From assembly GCF_000828475.1 (NCBI RefSeq), contig NZ_AP014648.1:2553400-2617399 (forward strand): DNA of 64,000 nt, in the 5' to 3' direction. This stretch comes from Methyloceanibacter caenitepidi (GTDB taxonomy: Bacteria; Pseudomonadota; Alphaproteobacteria; Rhizobiales; Methyloligellaceae). The translations under genes and the position numbers were made by a program. Positions 7,770 through 15,200 of this stretch are shown piece after piece (position 1 is the first letter of the stretch; the number at the start of each line of letters is the position of its first letter). The notes beneath the pieces are model-generated. The model was not told the DNA's origin, made no database searches, and saw nothing but the letters and a program-made list of their open reading frames with translations.

Positions 7770-8632
7770 TGTGTGGGGTCGTCCTTCGACTCTGGGTCCG
7801 TGCGATACCAGCCCGTCACCATGGATCGCAGTTCGTTGATCGGGCCCGCGGCAATAACCATCGCGATGTGAACGAGGAAGAACAGGACGAGCAGCGTCAT
7901 CGCAATGAAGTGGATGGTGCGCGCGGTTTGACGCCCGCCAAAGATATCGAGCAGCCAGGGCCAGGCCGCGTCCATGCCGGGGCTCATCGTAAGGCCCGTG
8001 AGAACGATGACGGGGAACAGCACGAAGAAAACGATGCCGTAGCTTAGTTTCTGCAGCACGTTGTACTGCCCGGTGTGATGAAAGCGAAAGCGCGCGTGGT
8101 CGGCGATGTCTTGCGGAAGACGGGCGAGATCGCCTCCTGTCGGCGTGATGTCGCGGCGTAGATGGCCGTTCACAAGGCTGGCGACGAACCAGACGAAGAG
8201 TGTCGCGACCAGAAGCCACGCGAAGAAGAAGTGGATGACGCGGCCCGTGGCCAGATCGCGGTAGGATGGTATCGTCAGCGCGGCAGGGAAGCCGCGGATC
8301 TGTGGCTTCTCGGCCGTGCCGCTCACGCCGAATACGCCCGTGGTGTCGAACTCACGGCCAAAAATCGTGGTGACGCCGCGCGGCCCGTCGGGTGTCCTGA
8401 CTGCACTCATGGACAGGATGGAATTATCGAAGGCGAACCCGCTCTGCTGACCGATATAAAGGTCGGGCCGGGCGTTGAAGATCTGCAGGCCGGAGAACAA
8501 CAGAAAAAACAGACAGATGACCCAGGTCCAATGGGTCGCCCGGGTCCACAGCGACTGGCGGTAGACCAGTTCGCCCTCGGACTTGGACCGGTGGCGCCCT
8601 TCGGACGGCGCTATTTCGTCCCCTTGATGCAT
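7766..8632 (-). CDS. Cytochrome b561-type membrane subunit
   Basis: A 288-residue membrane protein; the ATG at 8632 gives the family-like start, while a longer frame to 8728 adds a soluble leader. Four main transmembrane segments are visible: around residues 33-50 (W-V-I-C-L-F-F-L-L-F), 140-160, 190-215 and 240-262. Conserved histidines lie in R-A-T-H-W, R-V-I-H-F, H-H-T-G-Q-Y-N and I-H-F-I-A, as expected for b-haem ligands of the thiosulfate/formate reductase cytochrome b group. An extracytoplasmic loop of about 80 residues separates helices 1 and 2. It overlaps the molybdoenzyme gene, so it is the likely quinone-linked redox partner. This is not the MsrQ type normally paired with MsrP. Confidence 0.85.
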   Translation of the reverse strand: MHQGDEIAPSEGRHRSKSEGELVYRQSLWTRATHWTWVICLFFLLFSGLQIFNARPDLYIGQQSGFAFDNSILSMSAVRTPDGPRGVTTIFGREFDTTGVFGVSGTAEKPQIRGFPAALTIPSYRDLATGRVIHFFFAWLLVATLFVWFVASLVNGHLRRDITPTGGDLARLPQDIADHARFRFHHTGQYNVLQKLSYGIVFFVLFPVIVLTGLTMSPGMDAAWPWLLDIFGGRQTARTIHFIAMTLLVLFFLVHIAMVIAAGPINELRSMVTGWYRTDPESKDDPTQ

Positions 8633-8926
8633 CCCAAGACTGTAGCAGCAAACCTTTTCGGCATTGAATAACGATCGCGCGACCCGGTCGTGTTCAGGCT
8701 TGCTGTTTCCATGCCGACCTTGTGCCAACCCTCGCGCAGAGAGAGCGCAGCCTCATCCCTGTGACACAGGCGGCGAAGGCGCTCCAAAGCGGCAGGCCGC
8801 GCAGCGCTCTCGCCATATAGGGGATCCACCCTATCGAGCCGGACTGCGCCACGAACTACCTTCCTCTCATCGACGAACACATGACAGCGACCCCGATCAC
8901 TGACCCTTTCGATGAGGAGATTCCCG

Positions 8927-9169
8927 ATGACCGTTTTCACCAAGACCGCCGCGTTCGCCGCCCTCGCCGTGCCGCTTCTGTTCACAGGCGCCGCCAATGC
9001 CGGAGACTGCGGAGAAGACCCCGTCTGCTCCGAGTACGCGCCGCCTTCACTTGAGCAAGTCCTCGTGCACGAAGCCCGCCGTGGCTTGAAGAAGCTGGAC
9101 CTCTACCTGGAGCAGCGCTACGGCGACGATACCCCGATCGGCCCATTGCTGCGTGGCAAGCGCCATTAG
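8927..9169 (+). CDS. Small exported protein (80 aa)
   Basis: An 80-residue protein. The ATG at 8927 has GAGGAG seven bases upstream and is preferred over ATG 8912, which overlaps that ribosome site. A Sec signal peptide covers about residues 1-24 (A-A-F-A-A-L-A-V-P-L-L-F, then A-N-A). The mature part has a C-G-E-D-P-V-C pair of cysteines and an amphipathic helix L-K-K-L-D-L-Y-L-E-Q-R-Y. No family is recognised. It is followed by an intrinsic terminator and is the first of a row of small exported proteins. Confidence 0.7.
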   Translation: MTVFTKTAAFAALAVPLLFTGAANAGDCGEDPVCSEYAPPSLEQVLVHEARRGLKKLDLYLEQRYGDDTPIGPLLRGKRH

Positions 9170-9229
9170 GCGAAGAACTCTCTCCCTCTCCCCCGATGGC
9201 GTCCGCCCCCTCCCCGACGCCGCTCTCCA

Positions 9230-9269
9230 AGCCCGGTTTGCACCCCCGCTGCAAGCCGGGCTCTTTTTT
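9230..9269 (+). terminator. Intrinsic terminator
   Basis: A 13-base stem, AGCCCGGTTTGCA pairing with TGCAAGCCGGGCT (one G-T pair), with a seven-base loop, followed by a run of six T at 9264-9269. It ends the transcript of the small exported protein gene upstream. Confidence 0.85.
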
Positions 9270-9375
9270 GCCGTACACCTATTTGTTAAGCCTCGGGCCG
9301 CTACCGCCTGGCAGCTGCCGCATTTGTCTGCGAGGTTGCTCCTCAAGTCCGAGGTTCAAGTCAAAGGAGTACACC

Positions 9376-9627
9376 GTGACAAAATTCATGATGGCCTGCG
9401 GCATGGCTTGCGGGTTGGTGATGGGCGTCGTGTCGTTTGCCCCGACCCAAGCCAACGCGGGTGTTTATGTCAGAGCGCCCGGCGTCAGGGTCGGCGTCGG
9501 AATCGGCCCCCGCTACTATCGGCCCTATCGCTATGTCCGGCGCCCCTATTACCGTCCCCGCTATTATGGCCCGCGCCCGTATAAGCGCCGCTGGCGCCGC
9601 CGCGCGCGCCGCGCCTATTACTGGTAG
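9376..9627 (+). CDS. Small exported Tyr/Arg-rich protein (83 aa)
   Basis: An 83-residue protein starting at GTG 9376, with AAAGGAG at 9364-9370; the longer frame from 9196 crosses the upstream terminator and is not credible. A signal peptide runs to A-N-A-G at about residue 29. The mature part is strongly basic and repetitive, built from R-R-P-Y-Y-R-P-R-Y-Y type units. It ends in R-R-A-R-R-A-Y-Y-W. Such proteins are common in alphaproteobacterial periplasms or cell surfaces and have no defined function. The extreme composition suggests binding to anionic surfaces or polymers, which is inference. Confidence 0.72.
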   Translation: MTKFMMACGMACGLVMGVVSFAPTQANAGVYVRAPGVRVGVGIGPRYYRPYRYVRRPYYRPRYYGPRPYKRRWRRRARRAYYW

Positions 9628-9684
9628 GCGACGCCGGCGCATGTCTGCGCCGGACAGCTTTCAAGCAGCTGGATTACCAAGGTG

Positions 9685-9710
9685 AAGGCGCGCTTCGGCG
9701 CGCCTTTGCT
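9685..9710 (+). terminator. Intrinsic terminator with TTCG tetraloop
   Basis: The stem AAGGCGCGC at 9685-9693 pairs perfectly with GCGCGCCTT at 9698-9706 around a TTCG tetraloop, followed by a T-rich stretch. It closes the Tyr/Arg-rich protein gene. The 240 bases from 9711 to 9950 hold no gene I can support and presumably include the promoter of the next small gene. Confidence 0.8.
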
Positions 9711-9950
9711 TTGCCGTGCGCCTTCCGCGGCGCCGCGGCCTGTGTCGCAGCTCGTCGTACTTCTCCAATTATGAACGTCACCTGCACGTCCGGTTCAGGA
9801 CGGGTTCAAGCCGCCGCGCGCAGTCTGCGTGAGGTCAGGCCCTGAACTGGCGAGCGTAAGCCTCTCCTTGGCAATCGGGCGCGGAGCGTCAGGGCGCTCC
9901 ACGCTCACCCCCTTCGAAGGCGGGCCAAGGCAGCAGCACGAGGTGGCGAC

Positions 9951-10046
9951 ATGAGTTCCTTCAAACTACTTGCGACCAGCGTCGTTCTGGTCGCCGCATG
10001 GGCCGGCGCGGTGGGTTTGGCCACCGTGTTTTTCGCGACCATCTGA
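9951..10046 (+). CDS. 31-residue single-span membrane miniprotein
   Basis: A short frame with ATG 9951, GAGGTGG four bases upstream, and stop TGA at 10044-10046. The product is almost entirely one hydrophobic segment (roughly residues 6-29), beginning M-S-S-F-K-L-L-A-T-S and ending V-F-F-A-T-I. It would be a one-helix inner-membrane protein or an uncleaved signal anchor. It is too short for most gene finders. The strong ribosome site and the neighbouring small secreted genes support it; codon or conservation data would be needed for certainty. Confidence 0.5.
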   Translation: MSSFKLLATSVVLVAAWAGAVGLATVFFATI

Positions 10047-10236
10047 ACCTTGTGCCCCACACGCTGGCACAACGACTCGATAAAGTGACCGACACGGCCG
10101 CGTGAACGCGCGCGAGGTTCTGCGCACTTCGTTCTGACTGAGCGTGATTGGTAACGCGTCGAGCCCGTATCTACCTTTTGACCATGACGAGCCCGGCAGC
10201 AATTCCGCAGCGGGTCACCCACGAAGGAGATACATC

Positions 10237-10338
10237 ATGAAGGCGATCATGCTCGCACTTACGCTTCTCGCAGCCACCAGCGCGCCTGTTCTGGCGGAAG
10301 GCTTCCCGAACCCCTACCAGACGAATTTCCAGCGCTAA
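10237..10338 (+). CDS. 33-residue secreted peptide precursor
   Basis: The ATG at 10237 follows AAGGAGA by seven bases. The 33-residue product starts with a textbook signal peptide, M-K-A-I-M-L-A-L-T-L-L-A-A-T, ending V-L-A at residue 20. Cleavage would leave a 13-residue mature peptide, E-G-F-P-N-P-Y-Q-T-N-F-Q-R. A strong terminator follows 17 bases after the stop, so the gene is a self-contained transcription unit. No family is recognised. The frame reported from 10144 is an upstream extension without a ribosome site. Confidence 0.6.
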   Translation: MKAIMLALTLLAATSAPVLAEGFPNPYQTNFQR

Positions 10339-10354
10339 GCGATCCGCTCGCGCG

Positions 10355-10402
10355 CAGAGCCCCCGGTCTTCCCTCCCTGGCCAGGGGCTCTGATTTTTTT
10401 TC
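10355..10402 (+). terminator. Strong intrinsic terminator
   Basis: CAGAGCCCC at 10355-10363 pairs with GGGGCTCTG at 10383-10391 around a 19-base loop, followed by A and a run of nine T to 10402. It terminates the 33-residue secreted peptide transcript. Confidence 0.85.
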
Positions 10403-10503
10403 GAGCGACGAGTGATCCGAGGGCTTCGAGCCCACGTAAACTCGGCAACCGACTGGGTTTCGTCTCGCCCCCCTGACGCATCCCCAATTCGGTGCCTCCA
10501 TTT

Positions 10504-10540
10504 GCCCCGGTGCCCCCGCGCCGGGGCTCTCTTTTTTTTT
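10504..10540 (+). terminator. Second intrinsic terminator, possibly of a small RNA
   Basis: GCCCCGG at 10504-10510 pairs with CCGGGGC at 10521-10527, followed by CTCTC and nine T. It lies only about 100 bases after another strong terminator, with no gene between. The intervening sequence can fold (GGGCT-TCG-AGCCC at 10420-10432, enclosed by CCGAG and CTCGG). A short non-coding transcript ending here would explain the second terminator; the promoter was not identified. Confidence 0.6.
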
Positions 10541-10699
10541 GCCGCTCCGCGATGGCCTCCGAACCAATCCGCGGCGCTTCCAGCAAGCCCCCCGTTCCGC
10601 TCACGGATTAGTGCGTTGCCAAACTTCCATTCGGCGCTTGGATGGTCGAACGGCGGCGACGAGACCGCTGCGAGAAGCAGTTGCGCTGGGAGGTGCGTC

Positions 10700-11143
10700 A
10701 TGAAGTGGACGAGGATAGCGGCGATCGCTTTGTCGGTTGGTGTAGCGTCGGCGGCGAGTGCCGGAGCGATCGGAGCTGAAAGCGGCCGTTCGGACGACGC
10801 GACAGAACCAAACGCGTTTTCCATCGAAGAGACCTGGGCCCACGTGGCGCCTGAAATGGGAAAACACCTTCCCATGTCCGTGGACGACGAGACGATGTGG
10901 CTTACCGTGTCGAATGAGGGCCGCGTGCTTGTCTCGACCTTTCGAAAGAACTTGCCGAAAGAGGAGATCGTGGCGTCGAAGGACGAGATGGAGCGCTCCG
11001 CCATCGAGAACACTTGCCGCGGCACCGAACGCGGCAAGGAATTGCTGGATGCAGGCGGTATCGTGCGGCAAGTGTTCTACGATCGGAACGATCAACTTGC
11101 CGTCACGATCGATGTCGACGGAGAATCGTGCCGGCGAAACTAG
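10700..11143 (+). CDS. Hypothetical exported protein (147 aa)
   Basis: A 147-residue protein starting at ATG 10700, with GGGAGG seven bases upstream; the longer frame from 10412 would run through the upstream terminator. A signal peptide covers about residues 1-22 (I-A-A-I-A-L-S-V-G-V-A-S-A-A-S-A). The mature part is a small globular domain with two cysteines, in E-N-T-C-R-G-T-E and G-E-S-C-R-R-N, that could form a disulfide. It ends in a D-Q-L-A-V-T-I-D-V strand pattern. No family is recognised. Confidence 0.72.
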   Translation: MKWTRIAAIALSVGVASAASAGAIGAESGRSDDATEPNAFSIEETWAHVAPEMGKHLPMSVDDETMWLTVSNEGRVLVSTFRKNLPKEEIVASKDEMERSAIENTCRGTERGKELLDAGGIVRQVFYDRNDQLAVTIDVDGESCRRN

Positions 11144-11210
11144 GAGGAGGACCCAAGGCCCCCCTTCATGACGCTGTGCAGCGGGCGCTTAATTCTGGGA
11201 TAGCACGTCC

Positions 11211-12446
11211 ATGACAACTGAATGGGGTCTCTTGGCGGTCGCTGCACTGGTGTTTGCCTACGCGCTCTGCGGCAAGCGTTTGGCCGACAGCATCCTCACC
11301 GGCCCCATGTTGTTTCTGTTCGCCGGCTGGGGTTTCCACACTCTCGGCCTGATCGAGCTCGGCCACGGAGCGGAAGGTCTCTACGTTCTCGCCGAGATCA
11401 GCCTCATCGTGCTGCTGTTTGCAGACGCTGCCGCGATCGATCCGCGGCTCCTGTGGAAAGGCGCATCCATCCCGGCGCGCATGCTCATCCTCGGACTACC
11501 GTTCGCAATTCTCTTCGGCTTCGGCTTTGCTGCCGGACTGCTGCCGGCGTGGCCACTGTGGGAACTGGCGCTGGTCGCGGCGATCCTGGCTCCGACCGAC
11601 GCGGCGCTCAGCCAGCCGATCATCACGGACCCGCGCGTACCTGAGCGGATCGGCCGATCGCTCTCGGCTGAAAGCGGGTTGAACGACGGCTTCGCCCTGC
11701 CCTTCATCCTGTTCTTCGGGTGTTTTGCCGTGGGCGGCGTCCACGATCAGGTTCAGGTGCCTTGGTGGGTCTTCGTCGGCGAGCAGGTCGGACTTGGCGC
11801 GCTTATTGGCGGCGCCATCGGCTATGGCGGCGGATGGCTCTTGCGCATCGCCCAGGACCGGGGGCTGACGTCGGACGGCTTTGGCGGGATCGCCGTCCTG
11901 GCACTCGCGGGACTGGCTTATCTCGCAGCCCAGGCCGGTCACGGAAACGGATTCCTTGCTGCTTTCGCGGCGGGCCTGGCTTTTGGCGAGGTACTGCGCG
12001 GCCGAAGCCGTTTCGTCTTCGAGTTTATCGAGACCGAGGGGCAGATCTTGACCGTGCTGTCCTTCTTCGTGATCGGCGCCGTGCTGCTGCCGGAAGGGCT
12101 GCCACACGCGACATGGCCCATGGTGGCTCTTGTGTTGGCAAGCCTGTTCGTATTGCGCCCGGCCGCGATCTGGCTCTCGCTTGTCGGCGCCGGCATCGGC
12201 ACGAAGGAGAAGCTGTTCTACGGCTGGTTCGGCCCGAGGGGCCTGGCGACAGCGCTCTTTGCGCTGTTGGTGCTCGATGCCTTCGACCTCCTGAAGATGC
12301 GCGACGAGATCCTGGCCATCGCCGCAATTGCTGTGCTGCTCAGCTGCGTTCTGCATGGGCTGACCGCCGCACCCGCTGCGCGATTGTTCGAGAAAGACGC
12401 TGCTGACGAGGAAGGCGAATCCGGGGACACCCTCACAGACACGTGA
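11211..12446 (+). CDS. CPA1-type sodium (cation)/proton antiporter
   Basis: A 411-residue polytopic membrane protein with about 11-12 hydrophobic helices from residue 4 to 390. CPA1 signature positions are visible: I-L-A-P-T-D-A-A-L-S, corresponding to the cation-binding Asp helix, and E-S-G-L-N-D-G-F-A, the E-S-x-x-N-D-G box. No C-terminal RCK or CBS regulatory domain is present; the protein ends in a short acidic tail. The start at ATG 11211 lies 67 bases after the preceding gene. Likely role is pH, sodium or osmotic homeostasis in the inner membrane; the ion cannot be told from the sequence. Confidence 0.88.
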   Translation: MTTEWGLLAVAALVFAYALCGKRLADSILTGPMLFLFAGWGFHTLGLIELGHGAEGLYVLAEISLIVLLFADAAAIDPRLLWKGASIPARMLILGLPFAILFGFGFAAGLLPAWPLWELALVAAILAPTDAALSQPIITDPRVPERIGRSLSAESGLNDGFALPFILFFGCFAVGGVHDQVQVPWWVFVGEQVGLGALIGGAIGYGGGWLLRIAQDRGLTSDGFGGIAVLALAGLAYLAAQAGHGNGFLAAFAAGLAFGEVLRGRSRFVFEFIETEGQILTVLSFFVIGAVLLPEGLPHATWPMVALVLASLFVLRPAAIWLSLVGAGIGTKEKLFYGWFGPRGLATALFALLVLDAFDLLKMRDEILAIAAIAVLLSCVLHGLTAAPAARLFEKDAADEEGESGDTLTDT

Positions 12447-12527
12447 TCGCCCGGCGGTGATCTAAACTGCTTCACCTCTGCGTAGTCGCTCCCATCGGTA
12501 ACCCGTTCCCCCCATATGGAGGTACAC

Positions 12528-13007
12528 ATGAAAGTACTGCGCGTTTTCTCAACCTTGGTTCTGATGCTCTTCACCGTCTCAGCCGCGAATGCGATGTCCA
12601 AGGACATCGTTGATACGGCCGCAGGCGCCGGTCAGTTCAAGACCCTCGTCGCAGCGGTCGAGGCCGCGGGTCTGGTCGATACGCTGAAGGGCGATGGCCC
12701 ATTCACAGTGTTCGCCCCGACGGACGAGGCCTTCGCCAAGCTCCCTGACGGCACGGTGGAGGACCTGCTGAAGCCTGAGAACAAGGACAAGCTTGTTGCG
12801 ATCCTCACCTATCACGTCGTTCCCGGAAAGATCATGTCCGGCGACATCTCGGGTAAGTCCTCCGAGGTGAAGACGGTGCAGGGTGACACGCTCAATGTCG
12901 ACGCGACGGATGGTGTGAAGGTCGACGAAGCGAAAGTCGTGAAGGCTGATATCGACGCCTCGAACGGCGTGATCCACGTGATCGATACCGTGGTGATGCC
13001 GAACTAG
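12528..13007 (+). CDS. Secreted fasciclin (FAS1) domain protein
   Basis: A 159-residue protein starting at ATG 12528, with GGAGGT eight bases upstream. A signal peptide ends near A-N-A at about residue 22. One complete FAS1 domain follows, with the H1 motif [15 protein letters not shown], the Y-H central stretch in L-T-Y-H-V-V-P-G-K, and the H2 end [16 protein letters not shown]1 proteins mediate adhesion in several bacteria, but single-domain bacterial versions mostly lack defined roles. A terminator follows. A fragment of a related domain exists at 31322. Confidence 0.93.
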   Translation: MKVLRVFSTLVLMLFTVSAANAMSKDIVDTAAGAGQFKTLVAAVEAAGLVDTLKGDGPFTVFAPTDEAFAKLPDGTVEDLLKPENKDKLVAILTYHVVPGKIMSGDISGKSSEVKTVQGDTLNVDATDGVKVDEAKVVKADIDASNGVIHVIDTVVMPN

Positions 13008-13033
13008 ATTCGTTTCATCGCTACTTGTCAAAG

Positions 13034-13068
13034 CGGGTCCCGGCTCACTGCCGGGGCCCGTTCCCTTT
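13034..13068 (+). terminator. Intrinsic terminator of the fasciclin gene
   Basis: CGGGTCCCGGC at 13034-13044 (beginning at the C of AAGCGGG) pairs with GCCGGGGCCCG ending at 13060 around a five-base loop, followed by TTCCCTTT. One G-T pair breaks an otherwise full 11-base stem. Confidence 0.75.
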
Positions 13069-13149
13069 GATCACGAGCGCGCCAAAGCCAACGCAGGGTT
13101 GGTAGGGTGAGCACGGAGCAAAGGCGGAAACGATCAATCTGCGCAACCC

Positions 13150-13413
13150 CTAGCGGGGCACTTGCGCGGCCCGCGCCTTTTTCCGGGGATGCGTTTTGGA
13201 CGGGAGGAGAATGCGTGCCGGGGACTTGACGATGGTCGTCACGTTGAGCCGTCCGGCCAAGAGATCATCCGGCAATTTCGTCGTGATCCAGAACGCGTTG
13301 TCGAACTGCTCCGCACCGGATCCGGGCGAGACCCTTTTGGCCGCGTTGGTTCCGAGCAGACCAGTCACCGTGACAGCCAGGACGGCCATCGTGATATGCC
13401 GACATACGCTCAT
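13150..13413 (-). CDS. Possible small exported protein (87 aa)
   Basis: The minus-strand frame begins M-S-V-C-R-H-I-T-M-A-V-L-A-V-T-V-T-G-L-L-G-T-N-A-A, which resembles a signal peptide, and continues as a basic protein of 87 residues. There is no clear ribosome site, and the start codon sits inside a perfect 12-base inverted repeat. A competing plus-strand frame covers the same bases. No family is recognised, so the gene is doubtful. Confidence 0.35.
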   Translation of the reverse strand: MSVCRHITMAVLAVTVTGLLGTNAAKRVSPGSGAEQFDNAFWITTKLPDDLLAGRLNVTTIVKSPARILLPSKTHPRKKARAAQVPR

Positions 13414-13441
13414 CGCCGCCGAGTGTGATTCGGCGGCGATG
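13411..13441. repeat. Perfect 12-base inverted repeat with seven-base loop
   Basis: CATCGCCGCCGA at 13411-13422 is the exact reverse complement of TCGGCGGCGATG at 13430-13441. No T run follows on either strand, so a normal intrinsic terminator is unlikely. It could be an operator, or an RNA hairpin masking the start codon of the small minus-strand frame. Confidence 0.7.
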
Positions 13442-13494
13442 AACGGCGAGTTTAGATATCTGCTTAATAATTGGTTTACGCTACGGTCAGACCG

Positions 13495-13890
13495 TCAGGA
13501 TTTCTTCCTCAACATCTCATCGACACTCCAAGGTCCGCCGCCCGCGAAGGCGATGTACAGGAAGATGAAGCAGAACAGGATGGCAGCATCGCCGCCGTTC
13601 AACAGCGGATAGACGCTCTTCGGCGCATGGGCCAGCCAATAGGCAAACGCCATCAAGCCGGACAGCACGAAAGCTGTCGGCCGCGTGAACAGCCCCACCA
13701 CGAGCAGCGCGCCGCCGACAATCTCGAGAATGCCGGCGACCCAAGGCAAGCTAAAAGCCTCGGGCGAGAAACCGCCACTCGGAAATCCGAGCAGCTTGGA
13801 TGTTCCGTGCTCCATGAAGATCAGCGCGGCGACGATGCGCACGATACTCAAAATGCGCGGCGCCCAGTCGGTCTGCAATCGATCGGCCAT
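13495..13890 (-). CDS. DoxX-family membrane protein
   Basis: A 131-residue protein with four transmembrane helices (about residues 13-30, 48-68, 73-92 and 100-120). It carries the DoxX pattern: R-I-V-A-A-L-I-F-M-E-H-G-T-S-K-L, then G-I-L-E-I-V-G-G-A-L-L-V-V-G-L-F-T-R and G-G-D-A-A-I-L-F-C-F-I-F-L-Y. Members are small inner-membrane proteins linked to redox stress or quinone-related functions, with little direct evidence for most. It lies upstream of no obvious partner; glnII behind it ends at its own terminator. Confidence 0.88.
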   Translation of the reverse strand: MADRLQTDWAPRILSIVRIVAALIFMEHGTSKLLGFPSGGFSPEAFSLPWVAGILEIVGGALLVVGLFTRPTAFVLSGLMAFAYWLAHAPKSVYPLLNGGDAAILFCFIFLYIAFAGGGPWSVDEMLRKKS

Positions 13891-13994
13891 TTCAGCGTTC
13901 CCTCCCAGTTCAGTCGTGAATCGGGGAGGAGCTTAGCCCGGCGAACGAAAACTGTCTTGTTACGAGACCGAAAGGAAATGGCAGATCGGCCACG

Positions 13995-14024
13995 AAAAAG
14001 GGGAGCCTCGAAGGGCTCCCCTTT
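13995..14024 (-). terminator. Intrinsic terminator of glnII
   Basis: On the minus strand AAAGGGGAGCC pairs with GGCTCCCCTTT, an 11-base stem, and is followed by a T run (complement of 13995-13999). It lies 47 bases after the glnII stop codon. Confidence 0.82.
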
Positions 14025-14071
14025 GCAGTTTCTGATGCACACTGCCCGCGTTGTTTGCGGGACGAACGTCC

Positions 14072-15103
14072 TTACGCGGCTGCGCTCGCGGCCGTCGGAA
14101 CGGAAGCGACCGTCTTCAAGATCTGAGAGGCGATCTGGTAGGGGTCGCCTTGCGAGTTCGGGCGACGGTCTTCCAGGTAGCCCTTGTAGCCGTTCTTGAT
14201 GAAGCTGTGCGGCACGCGTACCGAGGCGCCACGGTCGGCAACGCCATAGGAGAACTTGTTCCACGGCGCCGTCTCGTGCTTGCCGGTCAGACGCATATGG
14301 TTGTCCGGGCCGTAAACCGCGATGTGATCCTCGAGGTTCTCTTCGAACGCCTTCATCAGCGCCTCGAAGTAGTCCTGCCCGCCGACGGTGCGCAGGTACT
14401 CAGTCGAGAAGTTGGCGTGCATGCCGGAGCCGTTCCAGTCGGTGTCGCCGAGCGGCTTGCAGTGATACTCGATGTCGACGCCGTATTTCTCGGTCAGGCG
14501 CTCCAGGAGATAACGGGCCATCCACATTTCGTCGGCCGCCTTCTTGGAGCCCTTGCCGAAGATCTGGAACTCCCACTGGCCCTTGGCCACTTCGGCGTTG
14601 ATGCCTTCGTGGTTGATCCCGCACTCGAGACACAGGTCGAGATGCTCTTCGACGATCTGGCGCGCGATCGAACCAACCTGCTTGAAGCCAACGCCGGTGT
14701 AGTACTTGCCTTGCGGCTCCGGATAGCCGTGCTCCGGGAAGCCCAGCGGGCGGCCGTCCTTGTAGAAGAAATATTCCTGCTCGAAACCGAACCACGTGCC
14801 GTCGTCGTCCAGGATCGTCGCGCGCTTGTTCGATGCGTGCGGCGTGCCGTCTGGGTTCATCACTTCGCAGAGAACCAGGGCGCCGTTCTTGCGGGCCGGG
14901 TCAACGAAAACACGGATCGGCTTCAGAACGCAGTCGGAGTTGCTGCCGTCGGCCTGCTGCGTCGAGCTTCCATCGAAGCCCCAGTCAGGAAGATCTTCGA
15001 GCGTCGGAAAGCTATCGTACTCTTTGATGAGGGTCTTGCCACGCAGGTTCGGCACGGGCGTGTAACCGTCGAGCCAAATGTACTCGAGCTTAAACTTGGT
15101 CAT
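14072..15103 (-). CDS. glnII: Glutamine synthetase type II
   Basis: A 343-residue cytosolic enzyme that forms glutamine from glutamate, ammonia and ATP. The start at ATG 15103 has AAGGACT upstream and begins M-T-K-F-K-L-E-Y-I-W-L-D-G, as in rhizobial GSII. Family marks include W-G-F-D-G-S-S-T in the N-terminal beta-grasp, F-G-F-E-Q-E-Y-F-F, the H-C-K-P-L-G-D-T-D-W-N-G-S-G-M-H nucleotide/glutamate stretch, and R-V-P-H-S-F. The size is that of eukaryote-type GSII, not the about 470-residue GSI, and there is no adenylylation-site tyrosine segment of the GSI kind. A sigma-54 promoter precedes it, so it is probably switched on by nitrogen limitation. Confidence 0.97.
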   Translation of the reverse strand: MTKFKLEYIWLDGYTPVPNLRGKTLIKEYDSFPTLEDLPDWGFDGSSTQQADGSNSDCVLKPIRVFVDPARKNGALVLCEVMNPDGTPHASNKRATILDDDGTWFGFEQEYFFYKDGRPLGFPEHGYPEPQGKYYTGVGFKQVGSIARQIVEEHLDLCLECGINHEGINAEVAKGQWEFQIFGKGSKKAADEMWMARYLLERLTEKYGVDIEYHCKPLGDTDWNGSGMHANFSTEYLRTVGGQDYFEALMKAFEENLEDHIAVYGPDNHMRLTGKHETAPWNKFSYGVADRGASVRVPHSFIKNGYKGYLEDRRPNSQGDPYQIASQILKTVASVPTAASAAA

Positions 15104-15184
15104 TGTGAGTCCTTCTGGGTTTAAACGACTGTACGGATGAATCCCACCAAGGCCGCGAGAGGCTGGCGGCCAATACCTCCTGAA

Positions 15185-15200
15185 AGCAGTTTTTGTGCCA
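15185..15200 (-). promoter_or_regulatory. Sigma-54 (RpoN) promoter of glnII
   Basis: On the minus strand the bases read TGGCACAAAAACTGCT. The -24 element TGGCAC is exact, and the GG and GC dinucleotides are separated by exactly ten bases, as the sigma-54 consensus requires; one base before TGC differs from TTGC. The promoter lies 82 bases upstream of the glnII start. The 417-base gap 15104-15520 holds no gene; I saw no clear NtrC palindrome in it. Confidence 0.8.
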
